From NCBI RefSeq assembly GCF_018449605.1, contig NZ_JAAVUW010000001.1:806001-870000 (forward strand): 64,000 nt of DNA, in the 5' to 3' direction. This DNA comes from Luteibacter sp. dw_328. GTDB taxonomy: Bacteria; Pseudomonadota; Gammaproteobacteria; Xanthomonadales; Rhodanobacteraceae. The position numbers were made by a program, and so were the translations under genes. Numbering within the stretch: the stretch's first letter is position 1; each line of letters begins with the position of its first letter. Positions 7,904 through 19,709 of this stretch are shown piece after piece. The notes under the pieces were generated by a model. That model made no database searches, was not told the origin of the DNA, and worked only from the letters and a program-made list of their open reading frames with translations.

Positions 7904-10900
7904 ATGCCACTCACTCGCCGTGAGTTTCTGAAAGTCACCGGGATGGGGCTCGCTGCCGGCAGTCTCGGCATGCTCGGCTTCGGCGCCTCGGGCGTCGCGC
8001 AAGCGGCCGCGGTGCGACCCTTCAAGCTGGCCCACGCCACCGAGACACGTAACACGTGTACTTACTGCTCGGTCGCCTGCGGCATCCTCATCTACAGCAT
8101 GGGTGACCGGGCCAAGAACGCCCTCTCCAACATCATCCACATCGAAGGTGATCCGGATCATCCGGTGAACCGTGGCACGCTGTGTCCGAAGGGCTCCGCG
8201 CTGCTCGACATCGTGCACGCCCCTACCCGCCTGAAAGCGCCGCGATATCGAAAACCGGGCGGCACCGAATTCGAGGAGGTGTCCTGGGACTTCGCCCTTG
8301 ACCGCATCGCGCGGCTGATGAAGGAGGACCGCGACAAGCACTTCATCACGCAGAACGCGGCAGGCACCACCGTCAACCGCTGGATCAGCACCGGCATGCT
8401 GGCGGCCTCGGCCTCATCCAGCGAGACCGCCTACCTCACATGGAAGGTGGCACGTTCACTCGGCATGGTGGTGTTCGACAACCAGGCGCGCGTCTGACAC
8501 GGACCGACGGTGGCCAGTCTGGCCCCATCATTCGGTCGCGGTGCGATGACCAACACCTGGCAGGACATCAGGAACGCCAATCTCGTTATCGTCATGGGTG
8601 GCAACGCCGCCGAAGCACACCCGTGCGGCTTCAAATGGGTGATCGAAGCGAAGATCGAGAACGGCGCCAAGCTCGTCGTGGTCGATCCGCGCTTCACACG
8701 TACCGCGTCTGTAGCCGACTACTACGCCCCGATCCGTCCGGGTACCGACATTGCGTTCCTCAGCGGCGTGATGCACTACCTGCTGGAGAAAGACACGATC
8801 CAGCACGCCTACGTGCGCGCTTATACCAACGCCAGCCTGATCGTTGCGGACGGCTTTTCCTTCGAAGACGGTCACTTCAGCGGCTTCAATGGCGAAACCA
8901 ACACCTACGACAAATCGAGCTGGAACTATGAGTTCGACGAACAGGGCTTCGCCAAAACGGACGACACCTGGCAGGACCAACGATGCGTCATCAATCTCCT
9001 GAAGCAGCACGTGTCACGCTACACACCGGAGATGGTTTCGCGGATCACGGGCACGCCGCAGGATAAATTCCTGCACATATGCGAACTCATCGCCGCCACC
9101 GCCGCGCCGGACAAGGCGATGACCAGCCTGTTCGCGCTGGGTTGGACGCAGCATTCGGTCGGTGCGCAGAACATCCGCGCCATGGCGATGGTCCAGCTGC
9201 TGCTGGGCAATATCGGCGTGGCCGGCGGTGGCATGAATGCCTTGCGTGGTCACTCCAACATCCAGGGCCTGACCGACATCGGCCTTCTGTCGAACCAGAT
9301 GCCCGGCTACCTCAGCCTGCCGACGGACAAGGAAACCAGCTACGACGAGTACATGAAGACAAAGCTGTTCAAGCCGCTGCGCCCGGGGCAGACCAGCTAT
9401 TACCAGAACTACGGCAAGTTCGTCGTCAGCCTCCAGAAAGCCCTGTGGGGCGACGCGGCGACGAAAGAGAACAACTGGGGCTACGACTGGTTGCCCAAGC
9501 TCGACATTCCGCTGTACGACATCATCAAGGCGTTCGAGATGATGAACAACGGAGAGATGACCGGCTACATCTGCCAGGGCTTCAATCCACTGCAGGCCTT
9601 CCCCGATCGCGGCAAGATCCGCCGCGGCCTGAGCAAGCTGAAGTTCCTCGTCACCATGGACCCACTGGATACGGAGACGTCCCGCTTCTGGCAGGACTTC
9701 GGACCGCAGAACCCTGCAAAATCCTCCGACATCCAGACGGAAGTGTTCCAACTGCCGGTGACCTGCTTTGCGGAAGAGAGCGGCTCGCTGGTCAATTCGG
9801 CACGCTGGCTGCAATGGCACTGGAAAGCCGCCGAAGGCCCCGGCAAGGCCATGTCCGATATCTGGATCATGAGTGGCATCTTCCACCGCCTGCGCGAGAT
9901 GTACCGGAAGGACGGCGGCGCCTTCCCCGATCCGATCTTGAACATGTCGTGGAAGTACACCAACCCGATCGCGCCTGATCCCGAAGAACTGGCCAAGGAG
10001 ATGAATGGCCGTGCGCTCGCCGACCTCACCGATCCGGTGACGGCTGTGGTGACCAAGGCAGGCTCGCAACTGGATGCCTTTGCGCAGTTGCGCGACGATG
10101 GCACGACGGCGTCGGGTTGCTGGATCTTCGCCGGCTCGTTTACCGAGAAGGGCAACCAGATGGCCCGCCGTGACGCCACCGACCCTCGCGAGCAAGGCAT
10201 CGCACCGAACTGGGCGTGGGCGTGGCCGGCCAACCGGCGCATCCTTTACAACCGCGCCAGCGCCGATCTGGACGGCAAAGCCTGGAACCCGAAGAAACCT
10301 GTTATCGAGTGGAACGGTACGCGCTGGGCCGGCATTGACGTACCTGACTACGGTCCGACCGTGAAGCCCTCCGATGGCGTCGGACCTTTCATCATGAACG
10401 CCGAAGGTCTGGGCCGCCTGTTCGCCCTCAACCTCATGGCCGAAGGTCCGTTCCCGGAGCACTACGAGCCATTCGAGTCGCCTTCGGAAAATGTGCTGCA
10501 TCCGAAGGTGCCCAACAACCCGGTGGCCCGTGTCTTCGCGGACGATCGTGCGTCGTTCGGGCACCGGCGGGACTTCCCGTATGTCGCGACGACCTACCGC
10601 CTCACCGAGCACTTCCATTTCTGGACCAAGCACGCACTGATCAACGCGATCCTCCAACCGGAGGAATTCATCGAGATCGGCGAAGTGCTGGCGAAGGAAA
10701 AGGGTATCGCACAGGGCGGCTGGGTGAAGGTGTCGTCCAAACGTGGCGAAGTGATCTGCAAGGCGTATGTCACCAAGCGCATCAAGCCGATGACGGTCGA
10801 TGGCAAGTCGACGCATGTGATCGGCGTGCCCTTGCACTGGGGCTTCACCGGACAGGCCAGGAAGGGCTACGGCGCCAACACGCTGACCCCGTCGGTGGGT

Positions 10901-10975
10901 GACGCCAATACACAGACGCCCGAGTTCAAGGCGTTCCTGGTCAATATCGAACGCACCGCCGCTCCGGCCACCTGA
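7904..10975 (+). CDS. fdoG: Formate dehydrogenase (FDH-N/FDH-O type) major subunit, selenocysteine-containing
   Basis: This is the catalytic subunit of the periplasm-facing formate dehydrogenase, oxidising formate to CO2 at a molybdopterin (bis-MGD) centre. It is 1,023 residues when the in-frame TGA at 8495-8497 is read as selenocysteine (residue 198), close to E. coli FdnG/FdoG. The residues around it (NQARV[13 protein letters not shown]) match those enzymes. The N-terminus has a Tat signal ([10 protein letters not shown]) and then a 4Fe-4S motif (CTYCSVAC with a later CPKG). The start at 7904 has GGGAG upstream and sits at the Tat motif. Reading the TGA as a stop would yield two non-functional halves. 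fdoH follows 10 nt downstream. FdoG rather than FdnG is chosen because fdhE follows, as in the fdo locus. Confidence 0.97.
8495..8526 (+). promoter_or_regulatory. Selenocysteine UGA codon and bacterial SECIS hairpin
   Basis: The UGA is 8495-8497. After 11 nt comes a stem-loop GG-(U)-GGCC-AGUCU-GGCC-CC (8509-8526) with a bulged U and a GU-containing loop. The E. coli fdhF/fdnG SECIS elements share this 11-nt spacing, bulged U and GUCU-type loop. It recruits SelB with Sec-tRNA to recode the UGA. Confidence 0.9.
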
Positions 10976-10985
10976 GGCGAACGTC

Positions 10986-11900
10986 ATGTCTGATCTGCAA
11001 TCGCAAGACTACGTACGCCGCTCCGCCACGACGATGACGCCGCCCGCGGCGCGCAGTCATGAGGACCAGGTGGCCAAGCTCATCGACGTGAGCCGCTGCA
11101 TCGGGTGCAAGGCCTGCCAGTCCGCCTGCATGGAGTGGAACGACCTGCGTCCGGAGATCGGTCACTTCGAAGGCTCCTACGAGAATCCCATGGACCTGGG
11201 GCCGAGCGTCTGGACGCTGATGAAGTTTGCCGAGTACGAGAACGAACAGGGCAACCTCGAGTGGCTGATCCGTAAGGACGGCTGCATGCACTGCGAAGAT
11301 CCGGGTTGCCTGAAGGCATGCCCTGCCCCGGGCGCGATCGTCCAGTACGCCAACGGCATCGTCGACTTCATCAGCGACAAATGCATCGGCTGCGGCTATT
11401 GCGTGAAGGGGTGTCCGTTCGACATTCCCCGCATCAGCAAGACGGATCACAAGTCGTATAAGTGCACGCTGTGTTCCGATCGCGTTTCCGTGGGCCTGGA
11501 ACCCGCCTGCGTAAAGGCCTGTCCCACCGGCGCGATCATGTTCGGCTCCAAGACTGACATGACGAACTGGGCCGGCGAACGCATCGAGGACCTCAAGTCA
11601 CGCGGGTTCGAGAAAGCCGGGCTCTACGATCCGCCGGAAGTCGGTGGAACGCATGTCATGTACGTTCTGCATCACGCGGACAAGCCATCGCTGTATTCGG
11701 GTTTGCCCGACAAACCGCGCATCAGCCCGGTCGTCGAAGTGTGGAAGGGCATTCTCAAACCGCTGGCGGTGATCGGCATCGCGATGGCCGCCGTGGGTGC
11801 CTTCTTCCACTGGACCACCATCGGCCCGAACGAAGTCACCGATGAAGACGAGGCCGAAGCCGCCCGCGTGCTGCGTGAAAAAGAGGAGGAGTCGACATGA
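10986..11900 (+). CDS. fdoH: Formate dehydrogenase iron-sulfur (beta) subunit
   Basis: This 304-residue ferredoxin-like electron-transfer subunit carries four cysteine clusters: [38 protein letters not shown] and [21 protein letters not shown]. They bind four [4Fe-4S] centres. A single hydrophobic helix near the C-terminus ([15 protein letters not shown]) anchors it in the inner membrane. It carries electrons from FdoG to the cytochrome b subunit. The ATG at 10986 lies 10 nt after the fdoG stop. The gene ends in an ATGA overlap with fdoI, implying translational coupling. Confidence 0.95.
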   Translation: MSDLQSQDYVRRSATTMTPPAARSHEDQVAKLIDVSRCIGCKACQSACMEWNDLRPEIGHFEGSYENPMDLGPSVWTLMKFAEYENEQGNLEWLIRKDGCMHCEDPGCLKACPAPGAIVQYANGIVDFISDKCIGCGYCVKGCPFDIPRISKTDHKSYKCTLCSDRVSVGLEPACVKACPTGAIMFGSKTDMTNWAGERIEDLKSRGFEKAGLYDPPEVGGTHVMYVLHHADKPSLYSGLPDKPRISPVVEVWKGILKPLAVIGIAMAAVGAFFHWTTIGPNEVTDEDEAEAARVLREKEEEST

Positions 11901-12559
11901 CCCGCCCGGCGAATGCCATCACCCGCTATACCACCTTGAACCGCGTCAACCACTGGATCAACGCGGGCCTGTTCATCCTGTTGGTGCTGTCCGGCCTGTC
12001 GATGTTCCACCCGATCCTGTTCTTCCTGTCCGGGTTGTTCGGCGGAGGCCAGTGGGCGCGCGCCGCGCACCCCTGGTTTGGCGTGCTTCTGGTGATCAGC
12101 TGGATCGGCATGATCATCCAGTTCTGGCGCGCTAACCTGCCTTCCAAAGACGATATCGCCTGGTCGAAAGCGATTGTCCACGTCGTCGCCAATGACGACG
12201 AGCATGTACCGCCGATCGGCCGCAACAACAGTGGCCAGAAGCTGGTGTTCTGGTCGATGACACTGCTTATCCCCGTACTGTTCGTCACCGGGTTGCTGAT
12301 ATGGGAGGTGTATTTCGGCGAGGCCACCTCGATCCCGGTGCAGCGCGTGGCCGTACTCATCCATAGCCTGGCCGCGATTTCCGCCATCCTGGTCTGGGTC
12401 GTCCATGTCTACGCGGCCATCTGGATCCGCGATTCCGTGCGCAGCATGACCCAGGGTTACGTCACGCCCGGCTGGGCGTGGCACCATCATCGCAAGTGGT
12501 TCTACCAGTTGGCGGCAAGCCGTCGCGTCAGCAAGACCACGCCCAGGAAGAATCCGTGA
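11897..12559 (+). CDS. fdoI: Formate dehydrogenase cytochrome b556 (gamma) subunit
   Basis: This 220-residue inner-membrane protein has four predicted helices and the family's haem/quinone region: an early [12 protein letters not shown], and a late [20 protein letters not shown] with two histidines. It passes electrons from FdoH to the quinone pool. It overlaps fdoH by 4 nt at its start and fdhE by 4 nt (GTGA) at its end. Confidence 0.94.
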   Translation: MTRPANAITRYTTLNRVNHWINAGLFILLVLSGLSMFHPILFFLSGLFGGGQWARAAHPWFGVLLVISWIGMIIQFWRANLPSKDDIAWSKAIVHVVANDDEHVPPIGRNNSGQKLVFWSMTLLIPVLFVTGLLIWEVYFGEATSIPVQRVAVLIHSLAAISAILVWVVHVYAAIWIRDSVRSMTQGYVTPGWAWHHHRKWFYQLAASRRVSKTTPRKNP

Positions 12560-13512
12560 AGCAAGCCGAGGCACCACCCGACGCGTCCTGGAGCGGTCCC
12601 TCTCACCCCGGGGTCAAGTCTCCCTCACCCATCGTGATGCCGGACCCGGCGCGGCGCTTCGCCGCCACAGCGGCAAGGCTGGACCACCTTGCCACCGGCC
12701 ATCCCATGGAGCCCTGGCTGCGCTTCCTGGCTCGCCTTGCCCGTGCCCAACACAGGGTGTCGACCACGCTCGCACCCGCCGGCATGGTCGATCCGCAAGC
12801 CGTCGCCCGCGCCACCGAGGCGCGCATGCCGCCGCTGGCTGCCGATGGCCACCACCGCGACGCCTCCTGGCGCGAAGGCCTCACATCCGTGCTCGATCAT
12901 GTCCAGCATCCCGACGCCGACCTCCCTCCGGCCACCCTCGACGCCATTGATACCCTGCGCCATACCGACATCGCCGCACTCGAAGGACAAGCCAACAACT
13001 TCCTCCGCGGGCACGTTCCCCCGGCGGATATCGGTGCAGCCGTCTTCATCGCCGCCGCGCTGCAGGTTTACTTCACCGGCTCCGCGGCCCGTCTCGACGC
13101 CGCCGACCTCCGGCTGCTCGAGCAACGATCCCTCTGTCCCTGCTGCGGCTCGCCTTCGGTATCCGGTGTCATCACCGCTACCGGCTTGATTCCGGGCACC
13201 CGGTATCTCTATTGCTCGATGTGCTCCACCGCCTGGAACCACACCCGCACCGTATGCGTCACCTGCGGAGGCACCCGCAAGCTGACCCAGGAAGGCATCG
13301 AGGGTGATGCCGGCCTGGTCAAGCTCGAAACCTGTGCCGAGTGTCACACCTATAGCAAGCTGCTCTACCAGGTGCGCGACACTCAGGTGGACCCCTATGC
13401 CGATGACCTCGCCTCGCTCGGCCTGGAACTGATGGTCAGCGAGGAAGGTTTTGCCCGGCATGCCCCGAACCCGCTGCTGCTGACGGGAGACAGCGAGGAA
13501 GATATCGGGTAG
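12556..13512 (+). CDS. fdhE: Formate dehydrogenase accessory protein FdhE
   Basis: This 318-residue cytoplasmic rubredoxin-like protein is needed for active formate dehydrogenase. The C-terminal half carries four CxxC pairs (CPCC, CSMC, CVTC, CAEC), the FdhE signature. The start is GTG 12556, which overlaps the fdoI stop; the in-frame ATG upstream lies inside fdoI and is not preferred. The length fits the ~309-residue E. coli protein. Its place directly after fdoGHI mirrors E. coli fdoGHI-fdhE. Confidence 0.92.
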   Translation: MKQAEAPPDASWSGPSHPGVKSPSPIVMPDPARRFAATAARLDHLATGHPMEPWLRFLARLARAQHRVSTTLAPAGMVDPQAVARATEARMPPLAADGHHRDASWREGLTSVLDHVQHPDADLPPATLDAIDTLRHTDIAALEGQANNFLRGHVPPADIGAAVFIAAALQVYFTGSAARLDAADLRLLEQRSLCPCCGSPSVSGVITATGLIPGTRYLYCSMCSTAWNHTRTVCVTCGGTRKLTQEGIEGDAGLVKLETCAECHTYSKLLYQVRDTQVDPYADDLASLGLELMVSEEGFARHAPNPLLLTGDSEEDIG

Positions 13513-13518
13513 ATAATC

Positions 13519-14945
<1,427 letters not shown>

Positions 14946-14949
<4 letters not shown>

Positions 14950-16877
14950 TCGTCGGCACGGCAGGCCACGTCGATCATGGGAAGACATCGCTGGTCAGGG
15001 CTCTCACCGGTGTCGACGGCGATCGCCTGAAAGAAGAAAAAGCCCGCGGGATCACCATCGACCTCGGCTTCGCTTACCTACCCCTGCCCGATGGCCAGAC
15101 GCTGGGCTTCATCGATGTGCCCGGACACGAGCGTTTCGTACACACCATGGTCGCCGGTGCCGCCGGCATCGACATCGCACTGCTCGTGGTGGCGGCCGAC
15201 GATGGCGTGATGCCACAAACGCGGGAGCACCTGGCGATTCTCGACCTGCTCGGCACACGGCGCGCGCTGATCGCCCTGACCAAGGCCGACCTGGCGACAC
15301 CGGAACGTCTCACCGAGGTCTGCGCGCAGATTCATGAAGCGACGAAGGGGACCTCGCTTGCCGGCGCGGCGATTCTGCCTGTCTCGTCCGCCACCGGCGA
15401 GGGCATCGAGGCACTACGCGAGCGACTGATCGCCGAAGCCCACGCACTCGACGAACGCCGTCATGACGGTCGGTTCCGTCTTGCGGTCGATCGCGTCTTC
15501 ACCCTCCCCGGGATCGGCCTGATCGTGACCGGCACGGTGCTTTCCGGTGTCGTGCACGCGAAAGACGCCGTGTGTCTCAGTCCATCGGGGTTACCGGCGC
15601 GCGTCCGCTCACTGCACGCGCAGAACCGGCCCGTCGAGATCGGTCGCGCGGGTGACCGCTGTGCCCTCAACCTCGCTGGGGAAGATATCGGTAAGGACGC
15701 GATCCACCGCGGCGACATGGTGCTCGATCCCTTCCTCCACGCACCGACCGATCGCATCGACGCGCGACTGCACCTGCTGCCTTCGGAACCCCGGGCCGTC
15801 GAACCCTGGCTTGCCGTACGGCTGCACCATGGCTCCGTGGAGGTCGGCGCCCGCGTCGTGCCACTCGAAGGTCAGCAACTGCGTCCGGGACAGACGGCGG
15901 ACGTGCAACTGGTACTGGATCGGCCCATCGCCGCCGCCTCGCACGATCGCTTCGTGCTGCGCGACGTCTCCGCGCGACGCACGATGGGGGGCGGACAGTT
16001 CATCGACCTGCGCGCCCCGGAGCGCCATCGCCGCACGCCAGCACGCATGGCCGAGCGCGCCGCACTGGGCATCGACGATCCGCAACGGAGCCTTGCCGCC
16101 TTGCTCGACATGCCATCGTTGTCGTGGGACCTCGGCGCCTTTGCGCGTGACCGGGCGCTCTCCCCGGCGGTACTGGAGGGGATCGTCAGCGCCCTCTCGC
16201 CGCTGGTGTTCGATACGGCCGACGAACGTATCGCGATCGGTCATGCCTCATGGCAACACTTTGTCGCCGCCTTGATCGACCGTCTCGACGTGTTCCACGC
16301 GGCTAACCCGGACCTTCAGGGCATGGCGCGCGAGAAGCTCCGCAAGGCGGTAAAGCCGGAACTTCCACCCGCTGCGTTCACCATGGCCTTGCAGCATCCC
16401 GACCTCGCGGAGCGCGTCGCTCGCGACGGCGCCTTCGTGCGTCTTGCCGGCCACCTGATGCGCTTGAGTCCGACGCAGGAGGCACTATGGACCTCGGTCG
16501 CGCCCCTGCTGGCTGGCGAGGCACGCTTCCGTCCGCCCCGCGTGCGCGACATCGCCGGTGTGCTCTCGTATCCCGAGGCGGACATCCGGCACCTGTTCCA
16601 TCGGGTGGCGCGGATGGGACGCGTGGATGAGGTCAGTCACGATCATTTTTTCCTGCGTACAACCGTCCACGAGATGGTACAGATAGCGGCCGATATCGAG
16701 GCCCATGCAGCGGATGGCTGGGTGACGGCCGCGCAGTTCCGCGACCGGCTCGACGGCGGCCGCAAGGTGGCGATCCTCGTGCTGGAGTTCTTCGACCGGC
16801 ACGGTGTTACGCTCAGGCGCGGCACGTTACGGCGAATCCAGCCGCGTTACCTGGACCTGTTCGCGCCAGATACGTAA
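14946..16877 (+). CDS. selB: Selenocysteine-specific translation elongation factor SelB
   Basis: This 643-residue GTPase delivers Sec-tRNA(Sec) to the ribosome at SECIS-tagged UGA codons. It begins directly with the G1 motif [12 protein letters not shown] and continues with G3 DVPGHE and G4 TKAD. EF-Tu-like beta-barrel domains follow, and winged-helix repeats occupy the C-terminal ~270 residues and bind the SECIS RNA. The start is GTG 14946, overlapping selA by 4 nt (GTGA); the longer frame upstream lies within selA. It ends 13 nt before tRNA-Sec. Confidence 0.96.
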
Positions 16878-16890
16878 GGTGCTGCAACGT

Positions 16891-16986
16891 GGAAGAGCAT
16901 CGTCCCCGGTGGGGCGTCCGGACTTCAAATCCGGGTGAGGCAGCCAGTCTGTCTTGGGTGGGTTCGACTCCCATGCTCTTCCGCCA
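16891..16986 (+). tRNA. selC: tRNA-Sec (anticodon UCA)
   Basis: The 96-nt gene has an 8-bp acceptor stem (GGAAGAGC with GCTCTTCC), the discriminator G and an encoded CCA (16984-16986). The anticodon TCA is at 16925-16927 in the loop CTTCAAA, flanked by the CCGGA/TCCGG stem. A long variable arm and a TTCGACTC T-loop follow. The extended acceptor and variable arms identify it as selenocysteine tRNA and not a serine tRNA or suppressor. It lies 13 nt after selB and 2 nt from the 3' end of convergent selD. Confidence 0.97.
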
Positions 16987-16988
16987 CC

Positions 16989-18029
16989 TCACGCCACATC
17001 GATACCCGGGCTCCCGGCCGTGACCGTGCCGATGATGCTCGCGTGCGGATAGCCCGCTTCCTCGATCATGACGCGCACGGCAGCGGCACGCTCTGCCTTG
17101 CAGGCGACGAGCAGGCCACCCGAGGTCTGCGGGTCGGTGAGCAGATCGCGACGCCATGAGGGCATCTCAAGATTCAGCGTCACGCCCTCGCCATAGCTTT
17201 CCCAGTTCCGCTTCGAGGCGCCGGTGATGAAGCCTGCCTCGGCCAGGGCGGCGGCCTGCGAAAAAAGCGGCACACGCGCCTCGTCGATCGCCAGCCGCAC
17301 GCCGCTGCCGCGCGCCATTTCCATCGCGTGGCCGAGGAGGCCGAAACCGGTGACGTCGGTGACGGCATGCACGTCGTCGTCTTTGCCCAGTTCGTGGCCA
17401 ATGCGATTGAGCAGCGTGGTCGAGGCAATCATCTCGTCATAGGCGTCCTGCGCAAGCGACTGCTTCTTGAACGCGGCGGAGTAGATCCCCACGCCGATCG
17501 CCTTGGTCAGGATGAGCACGTCACCCGGTTTCGCGCCCGTGTTGCGGCGCACGTTCGACGGGGTGCACAGGCCAATCGCTGCGAGCCCGTAGATCGGCTC
17601 GGCCGAATCGATCGAATGGCCACCCGCGATCGGAATACCTGCCTCGGCGCAGACCGCTTCGCCACCGGCAAGGATGGCGCGAACGGTCTCGATGTCGACC
17701 TTGCCCAGTGGCATGCCGAGAATGGCCAGCGCCATGATCGGCTTGCCGCCCATCGCATAGACGTCGGACAGCGCATTGGCGGCGGCGATCCGGCCGAAAT
17801 CGTGGGGATCGTCGACCACCGGCATGAAGAAGTCCGTCGTGGCGATCACGCAGGTGTGGTCGTCCACCTGCCACACCGCCGCGTCGTCACTGGATTCGGT
17901 ACCGACGAGCAACTGGGCGAATGGCAGGGTCGCCGGCTTGTCGGCGAGTAATTGCCGAAGCACCGACGGTGCGAGCTTGCAGCCACAACCGCCGCCATGG
18001 GCAAGTTCAGTCAAACGGGTACAAGTCAT
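16989..18029 (-). CDS. selD: Selenide, water dikinase (selenophosphate synthetase)
   Basis: This 346-residue enzyme makes selenophosphate from selenide and ATP, supplying SelA. The N-terminal active-site loop HGGGCGCKL contains the catalytic Cys and Lys; the position is Cys, not Sec. ATP-binding segments include [22 protein letters not shown] and [18 protein letters not shown]. The ATG at 18029 has GGAG 9 nt upstream and matches the family N-terminus; the ATG at 18044 is less likely. It is convergent with selB and tRNA-Sec. Confidence 0.95.
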   Translation of the reverse strand: MTCTRLTELAHGGGCGCKLAPSVLRQLLADKPATLPFAQLLVGTESSDDAAVWQVDDHTCVIATTDFFMPVVDDPHDFGRIAAANALSDVYAMGGKPIMALAILGMPLGKVDIETVRAILAGGEAVCAEAGIPIAGGHSIDSAEPIYGLAAIGLCTPSNVRRNTGAKPGDVLILTKAIGVGIYSAAFKKQSLAQDAYDEMIASTTLLNRIGHELGKDDDVHAVTDVTGFGLLGHAMEMARGSGVRLAIDEARVPLFSQAAALAEAGFITGASKRNWESYGEGVTLNLEMPSWRRDLLTDPQTSGGLLVACKAERAAAVRVMIEEAGYPHASIIGTVTAGSPGIDVA

Positions 18030-18110
18030 GGAAAGCTCCACCAAAGTTGCGCTGGCGCGACGGAGGGGTCATGCGGCAGGATAACCATAGACGATTTTCG
18101 GGGGGATGCC

Positions 18111-19169
18111 ATGTCCGTCGCTCTGCGTAGCGCCCGTACCGTGCGCTGGTCCGTCTTCCTGTTGCTGGCTGTCGTCGGCCTCTTCTACGTGAAGTGGTTT
18201 CCGTACTACGGCCGCGCCTTCGACGCCGCGGCGAACCATTCCATCGGCAAGTCCATCCTGATGGGCGACGCGTCCACCGCGCCGGACCCGTCCTTGAGCG
18301 CCGCCCTCGGCTATGCCGTTGCTTACGGAAAAGCCATCTGGAAGGCCATGGTGCTCGGCCTGCTGCTCGGTTCCGGCATTCAGGCCCTGATCCCGGCGAA
18401 TTGGGTTCAACGTGCCCTGGGCAGGCCGGGCTTCGCCGGCACGGTAGCCGGTGGTCTGATCGGCATACCCGGCATGATGTGTACGTGTTGCGCCGCACCC
18501 GTGGTCGTGGGGCTGCGCAGGCAGCGGGCCGCCACAGGGCCGTCGGTCGCGTTCTGGCTGTCGAACACCATGCTCAATCCGGCGACACTGGTGTTCACCG
18601 GCTTCGTCCTCGGCTGGAACTGGACCCTGCTTCGCGTACTGCTGAGCATTCCAATGGTCTTCGGACTGGGCTACCTCGCGAACCGGTTCATGACCAGGGA
18701 CACGACGGCGCCACTCGAGGCCTTGCCGACCGAAGTCGAACACGAAGCCTCATCGCTGGCCGATGTGGGCCGCCGATGGATCACGGTGTTCGCCCGCATG
18801 ACACTGCGATTGATCCCCGAATACATCGTGATCGTGCTGCTGCTCGGCGCCGCGCGCGCCTGGATGTTCCCGCACATCGGCCCGGAGATCGGCGAACAAT
18901 GGTTCTGGATCGTCGCGCTGGCCGTGGCGGGCATGTTGTTCGTCATTCCCACCGCAGGTGAAGTACCCATCGTGCAGGCGATGCTCGCCCTCGGCATGGG
19001 GGCCGGACCTGCCGCAGCTTTGCTGATCACCCTGCCGCCGGTCAGTTTGCCCTCGATGGCGATGCTTGGCCGTTCCCTGCCCTGGCGCCTGCTCGTGTCG
19101 CTTGCGGCGGCGGTGGTGGGCTTTGGTGTGCTGGCCGGGCTGATAGCCTCGGGTCTCCAGATGCATTGA
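18111..19169 (+). CDS. Permease of the YraQ/ArsP-like (DUF318) family
   Basis: This 352-residue protein has about eight hydrophobic helices. A conserved MMCTCCAAPVVVGLRR segment lies in the first half, and a second half-repeat (FVIPTAGEVPIVQAMLALGMGAGPAAALLITLPPVSLPS) fits the two-permease-domain DUF318 fold. Some relatives export arsenicals or other thiol-reactive species through such cysteines; the substrate here is unknown. The ATG at 18111 follows a GGGGG ribosome site. It is divergent from selD with an 81-nt gap, so a role in selenium or metalloid handling is possible but not shown. Confidence 0.8.
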   Translation: MSVALRSARTVRWSVFLLLAVVGLFYVKWFPYYGRAFDAAANHSIGKSILMGDASTAPDPSLSAALGYAVAYGKAIWKAMVLGLLLGSGIQALIPANWVQRALGRPGFAGTVAGGLIGIPGMMCTCCAAPVVVGLRRQRAATGPSVAFWLSNTMLNPATLVFTGFVLGWNWTLLRVLLSIPMVFGLGYLANRFMTRDTTAPLEALPTEVEHEASSLADVGRRWITVFARMTLRLIPEYIVIVLLLGAARAWMFPHIGPEIGEQWFWIVALAVAGMLFVIPTAGEVPIVQAMLALGMGAGPAAALLITLPPVSLPSMAMLGRSLPWRLLVSLAAAVVGFGVLAGLIASGLQMH

Positions 19170-19175
19170 TCTGCA

Positions 19176-19559
19176 TTACGTCCGTACTTCGACCCATTGG
19201 CTGCGCCAGGCGGGCGCATCGAACGGATCGGCGAAATACTGCGTCTCGTGCGCTACCTTGCCGTCGCGAAACTCCATGATGCTCACGGTGAAGGCGCGCT
19301 TGCCCTGGTAGGTGATGATGTACTCGGTCACCCACAGATGGTCTTGCCCGACGATACGCCGCACCTTGAACCCGGAGGGCTTACCGGGATGATGGCTGCG
19401 AAGCGCCTGGAGGTTATGCCGCCCGTGAATCACCTCGCCTGACTGCGGATACTCGCAAACCGCATCATCATGGTAAATCTCGTGTTCGGCGAATTGATCG
19501 CCGCTGGCGGATGCCGCCCAGTGCTGGTCGATGGCCGATCGGATGCTCTGCTCGTTCAT
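19176..19559 (-). CDS. SnoaL-like (NTF2-fold) protein
   Basis: This 127-residue protein has the compact NTF2/SnoaL layout: an N-terminal helix pair (SIRSAIDQHWAASASGD), the segment YHDDAVCEYPQSGEVIHGR with HNLQALRSHHP, and a C-terminal sheet (FTVSIMEFRDGKVAHETQYFADPF). Members are small enzymes or binding proteins of varied function. The start at 19559 has GGGAGG just upstream. It is divergent from an alpha/beta hydrolase gene, with an inverted repeat between them. Confidence 0.82.
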   Translation of the reverse strand: MNEQSIRSAIDQHWAASASGDQFAEHEIYHDDAVCEYPQSGEVIHGRHNLQALRSHHPGKPSGFKVRRIVGQDHLWVTEYIITYQGKRAFTVSIMEFRDGKVAHETQYFADPFDAPAWRSQWVEVRT

Positions 19560-19620
19560 CCCGCACCTCCCGTGAATAAGCCTGGCTGCTTGTTCGCACG
19601 CTAGCACCTTCGCCCAGAGG

Positions 19621-19645
19621 CGGACATCAACCGAAAGTATGTCCG
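19621..19645. promoter_or_regulatory. Inverted repeat in a divergent promoter, LysR-box-like
   Basis: CGGACAT (19621-19627) and ATGTCCG (19639-19645) are perfect 7-nt arms separated by 11 nt, giving a T-N11-A core as in LysR-type operator boxes. It lies between the divergent starts of the SnoaL-like gene and the alpha/beta hydrolase. No LysR gene is adjacent, so the regulator is unknown and the call is tentative. Confidence 0.4.
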
Positions 19646-19709
19646 GGTGGCACGCTACCGAGTCGCCTGCGGAGCGATACTGCAGAGGTCTGTCGAAGAG
19701 GTCCCCCGA

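Noticed and set aside
8495-8497. In-frame TGA that appears to split the formate dehydrogenase gene
   Set aside because: It is the selenocysteine codon: residues around it match FdnG/FdoG, a SECIS hairpin follows at 11 nt, and selA, selB, selC and selD are all present.
9014-10987. Long minus-strand open frame (657 codons) opposite fdoG
   Set aside because: It is antisense to a clear, conserved gene in high-GC DNA, has no recognisable family, and follows from codon composition.
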